Source: Paenibacillus sp. FSL W8-0186 (GTDB lineage Bacteria; Bacillota; Bacilli; Paenibacillales; Paenibacillaceae). Taken from it: a DNA stretch of 64,000 bases. Shown in pieces: positions 8,474 to 17,493 of the stretch (positions are counted from its first letter, which is position 1; the number at the start of each line of letters is the position of its first letter). Location of the stretch: assembly GCF_037969765.1 (NCBI RefSeq), contig NZ_CP150207.1, forward strand, positions 682,001-746,000, given 5' to 3'. Under the pieces are notes generated by a model. That model saw only the letters and a program-made list of their open reading frames with translations, did not search any database and was not told where the DNA came from. The translations under genes and the position numbers were made by a program.

Positions 8474-8549
8474 GTTCAAGCGAAACAGGATCAAGCAAAG
8501 GAGGGTTAAGTGAAGTAGGATCAAATGAAAAGGGGTTAGGCAAAGGGGG
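8474..8549 (+). repeat. 15-bp tandem array
   Basis: Five consecutive degenerate units of about 15 bp (pattern RTYAAGYGAARNRGG) follow the SDR gene. A 15-bp period would encode five-residue repeats in one frame, but no start signal supports translation. The rest of 8551-8748 shows no gene. Confidence 0.65.
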
Positions 8550-8748
8550 AATTCCGCTATGGCGCTACTTGGACCGCTATTTGAACCGTTATTTGGAAAG
8601 CGCCATGCGAAGTTGGGCTTGGCCCGGGGTACGCACAGTACCAGCTGCGTGATGTGCTTATCAATAAAGCTCAGGGGCAAGAACTTATTCTATTACCGTA
8701 AGCAGGCTGCCGCGAAATCCCGCTTCGCTGGCTCAGAGGGGGAAGGGA

Positions 8749-9450
8749 CTATCCTGTTGCCGTAAGCAGGACAGCGATGGTGTTGGTTACTCCGTGGATA
8801 ATCATGGCGGGCACGACCGAGCCCGTCTTTTCATATGCCCAGGCCAGAACGACGCCTGCAATGAAGTTAACCGGCATCGCATTCATAGTTGGATAATGCG
8901 CCGCCGTAAAAATTAGCGAGCTGATCATTATTCCCCAGCCTACTCCCGCTCGTGCCTGCAGCCAGCGATACATGAAGCCGCGATAAAAGAGCTCTTCATA
9001 CAAGGGGGAGATAACCCCTGCAGAAATCACCGCGAGGAGTACGGTGAACCAGGTGACATTTTGCTGAAGGCTTTCCGTTTTGCTGTTACTTACCGTATTT
9101 CCAAACAAGTTGGTTAAGAGCATCGCTCCTGTGCTGAGTACGACAAGGACTAGAATCCAAATGAGAATCCGCCCCCAATCCTTCGCCGGGAACCTGCGGA
9201 GCCCAATCTCCGCCCATGTTAATCGTTGCGGACGCAGGGCAATATAGTTCAAGCCTGCCAGCAGCACGATCGCGATCGTCAGTCCGGTAAGCATACCTGA
9301 ATATAGCGGGTTGCCCAGCCAGGACAAATACAATCTCTGTGCACCGTATTTCACCACAGCCATCACGAAGACGAACTCAAGCAGCAGGAGAAGCACGAAT
9401 TCCCTCCAGGACCATGCATCTTTTGTTTTCCATCCAGCCATTCTGTTCAT
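8749..9450 (-). CDS. CPBP-family intramembrane metalloprotease
   Basis: A 233-residue membrane protein with about seven hydrophobic segments. The C-terminal half has the three CPBP (CAAX protease and bacteriocin-processing) motifs: YEELFYRGF (EExxxR), FTAAHYP (FxxxH) and the final HGVTN. These supply the Glu/His catalytic residues. Bacterial members cut peptides in the membrane or confer bacteriocin immunity; the substrate here is unknown. It is divergent from a MerR-type regulator over a 96-bp gap, so the two may be co-regulated. Confidence 0.85.
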   Translation of the reverse strand: MNRMAGWKTKDAWSWREFVLLLLLEFVFVMAVVKYGAQRLYLSWLGNPLYSGMLTGLTIAIVLLAGLNYIALRPQRLTWAEIGLRRFPAKDWGRILIWILVLVVLSTGAMLLTNLFGNTVSNSKTESLQQNVTWFTVLLAVISAGVISPLYEELFYRGFMYRWLQARAGVGWGIMISSLIFTAAHYPTMNAMPVNFIAGVVLAWAYEKTGSVVPAMIIHGVTNTIAVLLTATG

Positions 9451-9546
9451 AGAACAAACTCCTTTCCATTATCTCCCTATGGTATAATTTGCATTATAAA
9501 AGGTGACGCAACGTTATCTTCAAGCGTTTTTTGCAGGAGGCAGGCA

Positions 9547-10287
9547 ATGACTAGATGGACGACCGGACAAGTATCCAAATTGCGGAATATCTCGGTGCGC
9601 ACGCTGCGCTACTATGATCAGATCGGGCTGCTGACGCCAAGCCTGAGGCAGGATAACGGCCGCCGTTACTATTCTGAAGAAGATTTGTTTATACTCGAAA
9701 AAATCATGCTGCTCAAATCGCTGTCCCTTTCGCTGGAGGACATTCAGAAGGTACTCGGCCAGCTTTCCTTGCGGGACATCCTGATCGCCCACCACCATCA
9801 TTTGCAGGAGGAACTTGCTTCTTTACAGGCCAGCATTGCGAATACAGCTTCGCTCATAAATATGCTGGACTTGGAAGGGACTCTCCCTTGGGAACGAGTC
9901 TCCGCTCTGGTACAGAACGCACAGGTTGGCACGAAGAAATGGGTCGATTACTTTGCTGAGGAGGAGCGCGAGTTTTTGCGAAAGGCTTTGCCCGCTTTGG
10001 AGAGCGGAGACCGCGCCACCCAGCAGTACGTATCGCTGCTTCGGCGGATCGAGCATTGCGTGAAGCATGCCATTGCTCCGGAATCAGAGGAGGCTTACGC
10101 GCTGGCGTGTGAACTGATCAAGCTTTCGGACGAAACCTTTGGGGGAGACGCCGAGCTGATGGACCGGTTCTGGGAAGTGCGCAAACGGCCTGCTGAGGAA
10201 ACCGGGCTGTATCCTGTGTCGCCAGAAGTTCTGGATTTTGTGGAGCAGTCTATATCATTTGCGCTGAAGAAGAGTGAAGATCATTGA
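9547..10287 (+). CDS. MerR-family transcriptional regulator
   Basis: A 246-residue protein with an N-terminal MerR winged helix (TTGQVSKLRNISVRTLRYYDQIGLL, residues 3-29, then GRRYYSEEDL), a dimerisation coiled coil near residues 78-105 and a C-terminal helical region (EEEREFLRKALPAL...) like the TipAS-type antibiotic-binding domain found in many Firmicute MerR proteins. Such regulators untwist promoters with over-long spacers when they bind a small hydrophobic ligand. GCAGGAGGCAGGC precedes ATG 9547. The divergent CPBP protease is a plausible target. Confidence 0.87.
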   Translation: MTRWTTGQVSKLRNISVRTLRYYDQIGLLTPSLRQDNGRRYYSEEDLFILEKIMLLKSLSLSLEDIQKVLGQLSLRDILIAHHHHLQEELASLQASIANTASLINMLDLEGTLPWERVSALVQNAQVGTKKWVDYFAEEEREFLRKALPALESGDRATQQYVSLLRRIEHCVKHAIAPESEEAYALACELIKLSDETFGGDAELMDRFWEVRKRPAEETGLYPVSPEVLDFVEQSISFALKKSEDH

Positions 10288-10308
10288 AGACTCAAAACCT
10301 ATAATCGT

Positions 10309-10527
10309 TCATTTGTAAATGTAAGAAATCCAGTTAGTCATAGCATCAATCGCCCTCGCTGATACGGCAAAGTGATATTTGTCGATCCGAGGCATGCCTT
10401 TTTCTGGTAAAATAGACAGTGCGGCAACTAGATTGGCATCTTGCGGAAGTTTATATCGTATAACACGCAGGGGCAGATACCGGATGCATCGTCTATTTAT
10501 TGAGATATAAGAATATATAAGTTTCAC
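10309..10527 (-). CDS. Uncertain 72-residue ORF in a 340-bp spacer
   Basis: The only sizeable open frame between the MerR gene and the ABC operon. The peptide (MKLIYSYISINRRCIRYLPL..., later KGMPRIDKYHFAVSAR) has an ordinary residue mix but no family I recognise and no good ribosome site. It may be a decayed gene or chance. Nothing else was seen in 10288-10620. Confidence 0.2.
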   Translation of the reverse strand: MKLIYSYISINRRCIRYLPLRVIRYKLPQDANLVAALSILPEKGMPRIDKYHFAVSARAIDAMTNWISYIYK

Positions 10528-10627
10528 CCTTATACAAGGCTTATATTTCTATGCGAAACGCAGTTGTGCCGTTCATGGGCCGTCAGCCGTTTACGTTTGA
10601 GAGATTCATATAAAAGGAGTGGAGAAC

Positions 10628-11341
10628 TTGCTTCGTGTAGAGGGCTTGTCCCATGCTTTCAAGAATGGCGGCGAGACCACGCTTGTTCTGCAGAACATCA
10701 ATTTTCATGTCCGCAAGGGCGAGATGATTGCGCTGCTGGGCAGCTCGGGCTCAGGAAAGTCGACCCTGCTCAATCTGATGGCGGGGCTGATGAAGCCGAC
10801 CGAAGGCGAAATTTATATCGCCGATCATAACATTGTGAAGATGAACGAGAACAAGCTGGCCGAGTTCCGCCGTAAGCATATCGGTTTTATATTTCAAGCT
10901 TATGAGCTGCTGCCGAACCTGACGGTGCGTGAAAATATTGAGATGCCGCTTGTCTTTCAATCTACCCGCCCCTCCGTCCGCAAGCAAAAAGCGCTTCAGT
11001 TGCTCGAGCAGGTCGGCATCCCGGACAAGGCCGAACTGTTCCCGTCCCAGCTGTCGGGCGGACAGCAGCAGCGGGTCAGCATTGCCCGGTCGCTGATTAC
11101 CGAGCCTTCGGTCATCTTCGCCGACGAGCCGACCGGGAATCTGGATACGAAGACGGAGGAAGAAATTTTGGCGATCCTCAAGCGGCTTAACCAGACGATG
11201 GACACCACCTTTATTATTGTCACGCATGAGCGCGAGGTGGCGCAGCAAACGCAGAAGATTATTACGCTGCGGGACGGGCAGCTCCAGACATCACAGCCGG
11301 CTGTAGATCCGCAAGCGGAAGCAGAGGAGGTACAGGCTTGA
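10628..11341 (+). CDS. ABC transporter ATP-binding protein (LolD/MacB type)
   Basis: A 237-residue ATPase: Walker A GSSGSGKST, Q-loop FIFQAYELLPNLTV, signature LSGGQQQR, Walker B VIFADEPTGNLD and the H-loop VTHE. The DEPTGNLD ending is typical of the LolD/FtsE/MacB group that pairs with FtsX-like permeases and drives export or mechanotransmission rather than import. TTG 10628 is the preferred start because AAAGGAG lies at 10613-10619; a GTG at 10619 overlaps that ribosome site. Its stop overlaps the next start by 4 bp (TTGA). Confidence 0.9.
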   Translation: MLRVEGLSHAFKNGGETTLVLQNINFHVRKGEMIALLGSSGSGKSTLLNLMAGLMKPTEGEIYIADHNIVKMNENKLAEFRRKHIGFIFQAYELLPNLTVRENIEMPLVFQSTRPSVRKQKALQLLEQVGIPDKAELFPSQLSGGQQQRVSIARSLITEPSVIFADEPTGNLDTKTEEEILAILKRLNQTMDTTFIIVTHEREVAQQTQKIITLRDGQLQTSQPAVDPQAEAEEVQA

Positions 11342-12699
11342 GAATCAGCGATCTGACAAGGCTGTCTTGGGATCAGGTGCGGCGGCGCAAAGTCGTGACC
11401 ATGCTGTGCGCAGCCGGCTTGTCCATAGGCTGTGCCGCAATTATATTGGCGATGAGCATCGGCGAATCGACACAACAGATCGTCGAATCCGAGCTGAACA
11501 GCTTTCTGAAGATGGATGAGATTACGGTCATGCCCAATTCCGGCGCCATGCCGGGCCAGGACAACCCCGACCAGGTTAGCGAAGAGGCGAATAACCGCGG
11601 GCTGCTGACGGATCAGAAGCTCGAGGTTATGCGCAATATGAAGCATGTAACGGCAGTCGCGCCATATCAGACATTCGATCATTTGGGAATGACGACAGCG
11701 GACAGCAAGGAGGGCTACGTCGAAGTGGTTGCCACGGATCTGACCCGGCTTAAGGACTTTGGCGAGACCTTCGGGCAGGGTAAGGCCGACAGCGTTGATA
11801 TCAATTCAGTTGTGCTCAGTTACGGGGCCACGATGGGCTTGATGGATGAGGAGACTAGAAACAAACTGTATGAAGCAATGGAACGTTCAGGATATGATCG
11901 CAATTCGCAGGAGCAATACCGCAATATGATGGTCATACCGACAGCCATGTACCAGACGCAAATTCAGCTCGTGAAGTATGACGACAATGGCAAACAGCTA
12001 ACGAGCACTCCCTTGCAGGTCGTTGGCGTACTGAAGAAGCCCAAGGGCCGCAGCGATATTTCCATCGCTCAGGACAGCAAGATTTACATCTCGATCGAAA
12101 CGGCCGAGCAGCTGCGAAAAGAGCTGATGCCTTCCTCGGTGCAAAGCAGTACTCCTACATACAACTCGGTTAAAGTGAAGGTGGATGCGGAGCAGAACGT
12201 AAAGCAGGTCGAGGAGCAGCTGCAGCGGCTTACCGTATCGACACAGTCGAATCTGCTGCAGAAAGAGCAGCTGGAGGAGCAATTCGCCGTGTTCAAGGCG
12301 ATTGCGATCGGTGCGGGCGTCTTTATTTTGATCATCGCCTCGATCTCCATTATTGTCGCCATGACGATGTCGACCTATCAGCGCCGCCGGCAGATCGGCA
12401 TTATGAAGGTGCTGGGGGCCAACCTGTCCCAGATCCGCAATATGTTCATTGTTGAAGCAGCCTTGCTCGGCTTCCTGGGAGGGCTGCTGGGCATTATGTT
12501 TTCCTACTGGATCGTATGGGGAATTAACGCACTCATTTTGTCATTGAATAGCGGGGAGTCGGATATATCGATTTTTATCCCGTATACAGCCATTCCGGTC
12601 GGATTGGCCTTTGCGATCATGACAGGCATTATATCGGGCATTTATCCGGCGGTCAGCGCATCGCGGACTGATGCTTTAACCGCGATCAAGCGGGATTAG
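11338..12699 (+). CDS. ABC transporter permease, MacB/FtsX type
   Basis: A 453-residue permease. A helix near residues 17-40 (VVTMLCAAGLSIGCAAIILAMSIGE) is followed by a large extracytoplasmic domain of about 280 residues, then three C-terminal helices with the FtsX motif (RRRQIGIMKVLGANLSQI). This is the MacB plan. The TTG start is translationally coupled to the ATPase. With the adaptor that follows it forms a YknXYZ-like tripartite exporter, probably for peptides or toxins. Confidence 0.88.
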   Translation: MRISDLTRLSWDQVRRRKVVTMLCAAGLSIGCAAIILAMSIGESTQQIVESELNSFLKMDEITVMPNSGAMPGQDNPDQVSEEANNRGLLTDQKLEVMRNMKHVTAVAPYQTFDHLGMTTADSKEGYVEVVATDLTRLKDFGETFGQGKADSVDINSVVLSYGATMGLMDEETRNKLYEAMERSGYDRNSQEQYRNMMVIPTAMYQTQIQLVKYDDNGKQLTSTPLQVVGVLKKPKGRSDISIAQDSKIYISIETAEQLRKELMPSSVQSSTPTYNSVKVKVDAEQNVKQVEEQLQRLTVSTQSNLLQKEQLEEQFAVFKAIAIGAGVFILIIASISIIVAMTMSTYQRRRQIGIMKVLGANLSQIRNMFIVEAALLGFLGGLLGIMFSYWIVWGINALILSLNSGESDISIFIPYTAIPVGLAFAIMTGIISGIYPAVSASRTDALTAIKRD

Positions 12700-12838
12700 A
12701 GATTCGATATCCGTTCCGCATGGCAATAAGATGCTCCGCCAAGACGGTGCAATAGAGGGACACGGGGCTGCATACAGAGTCATACACGGCCTCGCCGCTG
12801 CCAATTCTAAGCGGTATGAGAGAAGGAGAGCAGGGAAA

Positions 12839-13921
12839 GTGAAGAAAAAAATAAAATGGATCATTATCGCCATCATTCTTGCCGGAATCAGCTACTTGCT
12901 GTATTCCATGTCGAAGCCTGCCCAAGTCGCCGATCCGGGAATGGAGTCCCAAGCCATTACATTCCAGGCAACGAAAGAGACACTGGTTCACACGATACGG
13001 GTCAAGGGAAAATCGCTGTATGAGCAGGAGACGCCGGTCTATGCTCCGTTCAGCTCCAAAGTAACGGAATGGAAGATCGAGGACGGCCAGCAGGTCAAAA
13101 AAGACGAGGTGCTGTTCAGGCTGGATCAGACCGAGCTGCAGAACCAGATTACACGTGAGGAAGCGGAGCTTCGCAAAGCCGAGCTGGAAACCCAACTGCA
13201 GTCTTTTGTCGCAGAGTTCGACACCGAGATGGCAGGAGGCGAATTAACCGATGAGAACCGCAAAAAATTGCTCGCCAACCGGGAGAGTGCGCGGCTGACG
13301 AAGGAGCTGGAGGACGTACGCATTTCGATTCAGCGTCAGGAGCTGCAGCAGAAAAAGCTGAAGCTGAAGGATTCTGAATTCCGCGCTCCGGCTGCGGGCA
13401 TTTTCCTGTTCGATTCGGAAGCGAAGAAGCCGCAAGCGCTTAGCGACAATCAATATATTGGCAAGATTGTCGATCTGAACAAGCTGCAATTTACGGCCCT
13501 TGTCGGGGAGCAGGACGTATTCCGGATCAAGCCGGATATGAATGTGAAAGTGACAATGAGCGCGATGAAGGATGTGCCGCTGACCGGAACTGTGAAGCAT
13601 GTCTCCAAATTTGCCAAGACGGGAACCGACCAGGACAGCTTGAATAAAGCGGCTCAATTCGAGGTCACGATCTCTCTTGAACCAAGCGAGTATCTGATTG
13701 CCGGGCTATCGCTCACCGGCGATATCGAAACTAATCGCAAGGAAAATGTGTTGGCTCTTCCGTCGATCGCCGTCATGCGCGATCAGACCTCCGCCTATGT
13801 CATGCTGGATAAAGGATCGGGTCAATACGAACGCAGAGATATCAAGACAGGCCTGGAGACAACGGATAAAACCGAGGTGTTGGAAGGCTTGAAGGAAGGC
13901 GATACGGTCGCCCTGCAATAA
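12839..13921 (+). CDS. HlyD/MacA-type membrane fusion protein
   Basis: A 360-residue adaptor anchored by one N-terminal helix (KWIIIAIILAGISYLLYSM). A lipoyl/barrel-sandwich half (VYAPFSSKVTEWKIEDGQQVKKDEVLFRLD) leads into a coiled-coil hairpin (~residues 95-175), the second half (FRAPAAGIFLF) and a beta-barrel (VTMSAMKDVPLTGTV). GTG 12839 follows AAGGAG (12823-12828). The gene order ATPase-permease-adaptor is the reverse of the more common adaptor-first order of yknXYZ and macAB. Confidence 0.88.
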   Translation: MKKKIKWIIIAIILAGISYLLYSMSKPAQVADPGMESQAITFQATKETLVHTIRVKGKSLYEQETPVYAPFSSKVTEWKIEDGQQVKKDEVLFRLDQTELQNQITREEAELRKAELETQLQSFVAEFDTEMAGGELTDENRKKLLANRESARLTKELEDVRISIQRQELQQKKLKLKDSEFRAPAAGIFLFDSEAKKPQALSDNQYIGKIVDLNKLQFTALVGEQDVFRIKPDMNVKVTMSAMKDVPLTGTVKHVSKFAKTGTDQDSLNKAAQFEVTISLEPSEYLIAGLSLTGDIETNRKENVLALPSIAVMRDQTSAYVMLDKGSGQYERRDIKTGLETTDKTEVLEGLKEGDTVALQ

Positions 13922-14099
13922 GTTCCGGGCAGCGCTCCATTTATTTCAGACGAATCTGGCAGGCAGCTGTCTGGTTTATACTATATATATGCTGAACTAA
14001 AGAAGCAGCAGTGATTGGCCAGGGTGTGACATATTCCGGAGAAGCGAAGCGTTCGCCTTTGTTCACGGACAATCATCAGAATCGACAGGAGGATTAATC

Positions 14100-14948
14100 A
14101 TGACTAAGCATCACAGACGAGGAGCAACATTGATTCAAGAGGTCAACCGCACCGAGGTTCCCTTCGGGACGCTGGCGATTTGGTTTCTTGGGCAAGAGAG
14201 CGTAATTATCAAGGGTGACGGAGTAACGGTGTATGTCGATCCTTATGTATCGGATCACCTGGATTTACCTCGTACTTACCCTGCGCCGATCACCCCTGAG
14301 GATATTATCGGGGCTGACCTTTGCTTGATTACGCATGAGCATGTAGATCATATGGATGCAGGCACGCTGCCTATTTTTCATCGGCAAAACAAAGAGGCGC
14401 TCGTCATGGCTCCAGCTTGCTGTAAACCGGACTTGATCGAAATGGGCGTAGGGGCATCACAGATTTTAGAGGCAGATGATAGCCGATCAGCCGAGCTATT
14501 CTCTAAAATCAAAATAACGACTATTCCCGCGGCCCACGAAGAGCTGGACAAGGATGCAGAAGGGAAGCCGCGCTACGTGGGATATGTCATCGAGTTGAAT
14601 GGAGTTACGCTGTATCATGCCGGCGACACGGTGCTGTTCCCTGAATTGGTCGAGCGGTTGAGCGCAATTCAGCCAGATGTCGCCCTGCTTCCGATCAATG
14701 GAGCTGATTTTTTCCGCCGGGAACGGGGAATTGTCGGCAACATGAACTATAGGGAAGCGGCCGAGTTCGCGGTAAGAATCGGCGCAGAGACGGTTATTCC
14801 GCTGCATTATGACGTGTTTGCGGGGAATGCGGAGAAGCCCGGCTACTTCGTGGACTATCTCTATGAGCACTTCCCTGAGCAGAAATGCCATGTCATGGCT
14901 CGCGGTGAGCGGTATGTGTATGTGAAGGGCAGCGCCTTCCTTCGGTAG
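14100..14948 (+). CDS. Metallo-beta-lactamase-fold hydrolase, UlaG-like
   Basis: A 282-residue MBL-fold protein with the metal motif THEHVDHMD (near residue 80), a later HAGDT Asp ligand and the C-terminal PLHYDVF His. This spacing and the GNMNYREAAEFA segment fit the L-ascorbate-6-phosphate lactonase (UlaG) group. No ascorbate phosphotransferase genes are present, so the physiological lactone or ester is unknown. GACAGGAGGATTAATC precedes the ATG. Its last ~34 bp are repeated twice beyond the stop codon. Confidence 0.85.
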   Translation: MTKHHRRGATLIQEVNRTEVPFGTLAIWFLGQESVIIKGDGVTVYVDPYVSDHLDLPRTYPAPITPEDIIGADLCLITHEHVDHMDAGTLPIFHRQNKEALVMAPACCKPDLIEMGVGASQILEADDSRSAELFSKIKITTIPAAHEELDKDAEGKPRYVGYVIELNGVTLYHAGDTVLFPELVERLSAIQPDVALLPINGADFFRRERGIVGNMNYREAAEFAVRIGAETVIPLHYDVFAGNAEKPGYFVDYLYEHFPEQKCHVMARGERYVYVKGSAFLR

Positions 14949-15020
14949 CGTTGTACGTGTAGGGCAGTGGCCTTCCTCAGCTTTGTGTACGTGAAGGGGG
15001 CCCTTTTCTTCGGCAGTAAG
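14918..15020 (+). repeat. 34-bp triplication of a gene 3' end
   Basis: Three degenerate copies begin at about 14918, 14952 and 14986 (TGTAYGTGNAGGG..., then GCCTTCCT-like). The first copy is the coding end of the UlaG-like gene (peptide VYVKGSAF); the other two lie past the stop codon. Confidence 0.7.
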
Positions 15021-15094
15021 GTTTGTGCGGGGATTGAGCAGAACATTGATCAAGTGAATCGCCGATCCATTTGGTATGTTGACTCATGGACGTT

Positions 15095-15495
15095 CAATCC
15101 AGGCTCATTGTCGAGCAAATGCACTGTAGGTTCAAGCAGGCCGTCAGGTCAAGTATATTGTTAGGCCAAGTATATTGTTGGGTCGGGGCACGCTGTTGGC
15201 TAAGTACGACGTCGGTCAAGCGTGATGTCTGGCCATGACACTGCAGGTGAAGCGTACATTGTCCAGCAAGTCCACCGCGTCCAAGCACATTCGTCCTCGC
15301 CCATTCATCCAAGCGCACTGTTGATTTAAGCAGACTGTTGATTTAAACACAATGTTGATTCAAGCACAATGTTGATCCAAGCAAAATATTGATTTAAGTA
15401 CCTGTTACCCAAGCACATTGTTGATCCAAGCGCCTGTTGATTTAAGTGCCTGTTGATTTAAGCGTCTGTTGATTTAAGCAAACTGTTGATTTCAA
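15095..15495 (+). repeat. 16-17 bp tandem array
   Basis: From 15321 to 15495 the motif TTGATTTAAGCRNANTG recurs about eleven times with starts at 15321, 15338, 15355, 15372, 15389, 15405, 15421, 15436, 15452, 15469 and 15485. More diverged copies (CAAGYNCATTGT) extend left to about 15095. There are no spacers as in CRISPR and no open frame. It ends 45 bp before the four-unit island at 15541. Confidence 0.8.
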
Positions 15496-15540
15496 GCGCA
15501 CGGTGAATTACTTCTTGTGATGTGAGATATCTCCGGCAAT

Positions 15541-15724
15541 CTAGCGGACCCTAGATCCGCTATTTCTCCAAATACGCGTAAATATCTAAGCCAACGGACC
15601 GTAGTTCCGCTATTGGGCAAAAAGTGGGGCAAGCTATGCTCATTTAGAGTGAATAGCGGAACCAGGGTCCGTTCGCATATCAAATTTAGTCAAAAAAACG
15701 GAATAGCGCCCTGTGTGTCCGTTA
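15541..15724. repeat. Four-unit palindromic island, copy 1 (family I)
   Basis: Four ~24-bp units at 15541-15564, 15591-15614, 15651-15674 and 15701-15724. The first two read as AACGGACC...TTCCGCTATT and the last two as its reverse complement (AATAGCGG...GGTCCGTT). Start-to-start spacing is 50 bp in each pair, with 36 bp between the pairs. The sequence between units is not conserved with the other copies, but its length is. Confidence 0.85.
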
Positions 15725-15855
15725 GAATCCCATTTTCGCTGGCATGCTCGACAATTAGCACACGGATACCTGTATCTGGGGTTGCTTCTTGCGTCATGTG
15801 GTTGACCACCGTTACGTGACGCCGACTACCGTGCGCTGTGAGCTTCGCGCGGTGC

Positions 15856-15882
15856 GATATATGACAATCCCTGTCATATATC
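15856..15882. promoter_or_regulatory. Perfect inverted repeat upstream of the WYL regulator
   Basis: GATATATGACA and TGTCATATATC are perfect 11-bp arms around ATCCC, 55 bp before the start codon at 15937. The core TGACA-N5-TGTCA is the pattern expected of YafY/YobV-type regulators, so this is probably an autoregulatory operator. Confidence 0.75.
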
Positions 15883-15936
15883 CATGCTACCATGAACCTA
15901 GTGCAGCTAGGGAAACGTACAAAGGAGGGAATCAGC

Positions 15937-16887
15937 TTGCGGGCGGATCGGCTCATTTCGATATTGCTGTTATTGCAAAATCACGGACGGCTCACGACGC
16001 GGGAACTGGCGGCTAGGCTGGAGGTATCCGAGCGGACAATACACCGCGATATGGAGGCCCTAAGCGCCTCGGGAATTCCGGTGTATGCGGAACGGGGAAC
16101 AAGCGGGGGCTGGGTATTGTCGGAGGGCTACCGCACTGATCTGACGGGAATGAAGCCCGAAGAGATGCAGGCGCTGCTCCTGGCTCATTCATCTTCACTC
16201 TTAGGAGACCTGGGACTTGGAGGCGTGTTTGAGCATGCTTTTCAGAAAATGCTGGCTGCATTTCCCGAACGGCTTCGAGGCGAAGCCGAAAGAGTGCGTC
16301 AGCGCATTCATATCGACGGTGCCGGCTGGCATCAGTCCGCCGATCGGCTGCCCGATTTGCCGACGATTCAGGAAGCGGTCTGGCAGGACCGCATGCTCCG
16401 CTTCGATTACCGGCGGGAAGATTCGGCCGTGGAGCGCATCGCCGAGCCGCTGGGGCTGGTCGCCAAGAGCAGTATCTGGTATCTTGTAGCCAGAGTGGAA
16501 GGGGAAATGCGCACTTACCGTATCTCCCGGATCAGGAATGCCCAAGTGCTGGAGAAATCTTTTCAGCGTCCCGATTCTTTTGACCTGGCACTATATTGGG
16601 AGCGCTCAACAGAAGAGTTCAAAGCGAATCTTCCGCGTTATCCCGCCCGGCTCAGATTTCAGGAAGCAGCTTTACCGCGCCTAGCCCAGCAGCGATATCT
16701 CAAGCTAATCCATATGATGCCCGCAGAACAAGGATGGATCGAAGCGGCTGCTGAGTTCAATACGCTGGAGTCGGCATGTGAAATTCTGCTTGGCTATGGA
16801 TCGCTTGCCAGGGTAATGGAGCCACTGGAGCTGCGTGATCGAGTATTATTAGAAGCAGAGGCAATGGTTGAGCTGTACAGAGGGTAG
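15937..16887 (+). CDS. YafY-family transcriptional regulator (HTH-WYL)
   Basis: A 316-residue regulator. Residues 1-60 hold an HTH_11-type winged helix (GRLTTRELAARLEVSERTIHRDMEALSASGIPVYAERG), followed by a WYL sensor domain (AEPLGLVAKSSIWYLVARVEGEMRTYRISRI) and a WCX-like tail. WYL domains bind small ligands or nucleic acid. TTG 15937 is chosen because AAAGGAGGG lies at 15921-15929; the upstream ATG at 15892 would put the ribosome site inside the gene. A palindrome at 15856-15882 is a likely operator. Confidence 0.87.
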   Translation: MRADRLISILLLLQNHGRLTTRELAARLEVSERTIHRDMEALSASGIPVYAERGTSGGWVLSEGYRTDLTGMKPEEMQALLLAHSSSLLGDLGLGGVFEHAFQKMLAAFPERLRGEAERVRQRIHIDGAGWHQSADRLPDLPTIQEAVWQDRMLRFDYRREDSAVERIAEPLGLVAKSSIWYLVARVEGEMRTYRISRIRNAQVLEKSFQRPDSFDLALYWERSTEEFKANLPRYPARLRFQEAALPRLAQQRYLKLIHMMPAEQGWIEAAAEFNTLESACEILLGYGSLARVMEPLELRDRVLLEAEAMVELYRG

Positions 16888-16892
16888 GTGAA

Positions 16893-17450
16893 GTGTTGAG
16901 AAGATGGTATTTTATTATCATTAGTAGTGCCGTTCTATTGTTTGCAGCTTACTACGTCTACAATAAATGGGATAAAAATGAAACAGTTCCGGAAGATATC
17001 TTTATCGAGGCTGTATTAAAGCCCAATTCTAACCCGAACATGGACTACAAAGATTATTTGCTTGAGGTTTATATCGACAAAAGAAAGTACAGTCAGCATA
17101 TGATATACCCATATATTTCAGGATTGCATTCTATGTCTTTCGATGCTAAAGAGGATGAGGGCTTTTTTAGACCGAGCAGTATAGGAAGTGCAGGGGACGA
17201 CGAGGTAAAGGTTGCAGATGCGCTGCATAAGCACAATATTTCTCAGATGAATTATGATAATGGTTACTTGGATTTTATCGGGTTTTGGAGTCCTCCAGAA
17301 CAAGGGAAACACAAATTAAAAATGTATTTTGAAGCAAATGATAATTTTAATTCTCTTGAAGATATGTACCTGGTATATGTTCATAAAGAGAAAGGAATAT
17401 TTGGACAGGATTTGGGCTGGACTAAAGTAGTAAAAATCCAGGCGGAATAA
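16893..17450 (+). CDS. Membrane-anchored protein of unknown function
   Basis: A 185-residue protein with one N-terminal helix (WYFIIISSAVLLFAAYYVYNKW) and an acidic extracellular part rich in Tyr, Asp and Lys. I recognise no family. The start is GTG 16893 or the adjacent TTG 16896, 6-9 bp after the regulator's stop codon, so it is probably co-transcribed and perhaps translationally coupled. Its GC content is lower than that of both neighbours, which suggests a different history. Confidence 0.65.
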   Translation: MLRRWYFIIISSAVLLFAAYYVYNKWDKNETVPEDIFIEAVLKPNSNPNMDYKDYLLEVYIDKRKYSQHMIYPYISGLHSMSFDAKEDEGFFRPSSIGSAGDDEVKVADALHKHNISQMNYDNGYLDFIGFWSPPEQGKHKLKMYFEANDNFNSLEDMYLVYVHKEKGIFGQDLGWTKVVKIQAE

Positions 17451-17493
17451 GTTGTATTATCTTATGAGAAAGGGATGGAACAAGGAGCAGAAA

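Noticed and set aside
8422..8652. Frame encoding five-residue Ser/Gly repeats
   Set aside because: It begins inside the SDR gene in another frame and follows from the 15-bp DNA repeat; no translation signal.
15541..15724. Insertion sequence or MITE ends
   Set aside because: There are no terminal repeats with target-site duplication that I can see, and the internal spacers are unrelated among copies, unlike a recently moved element.
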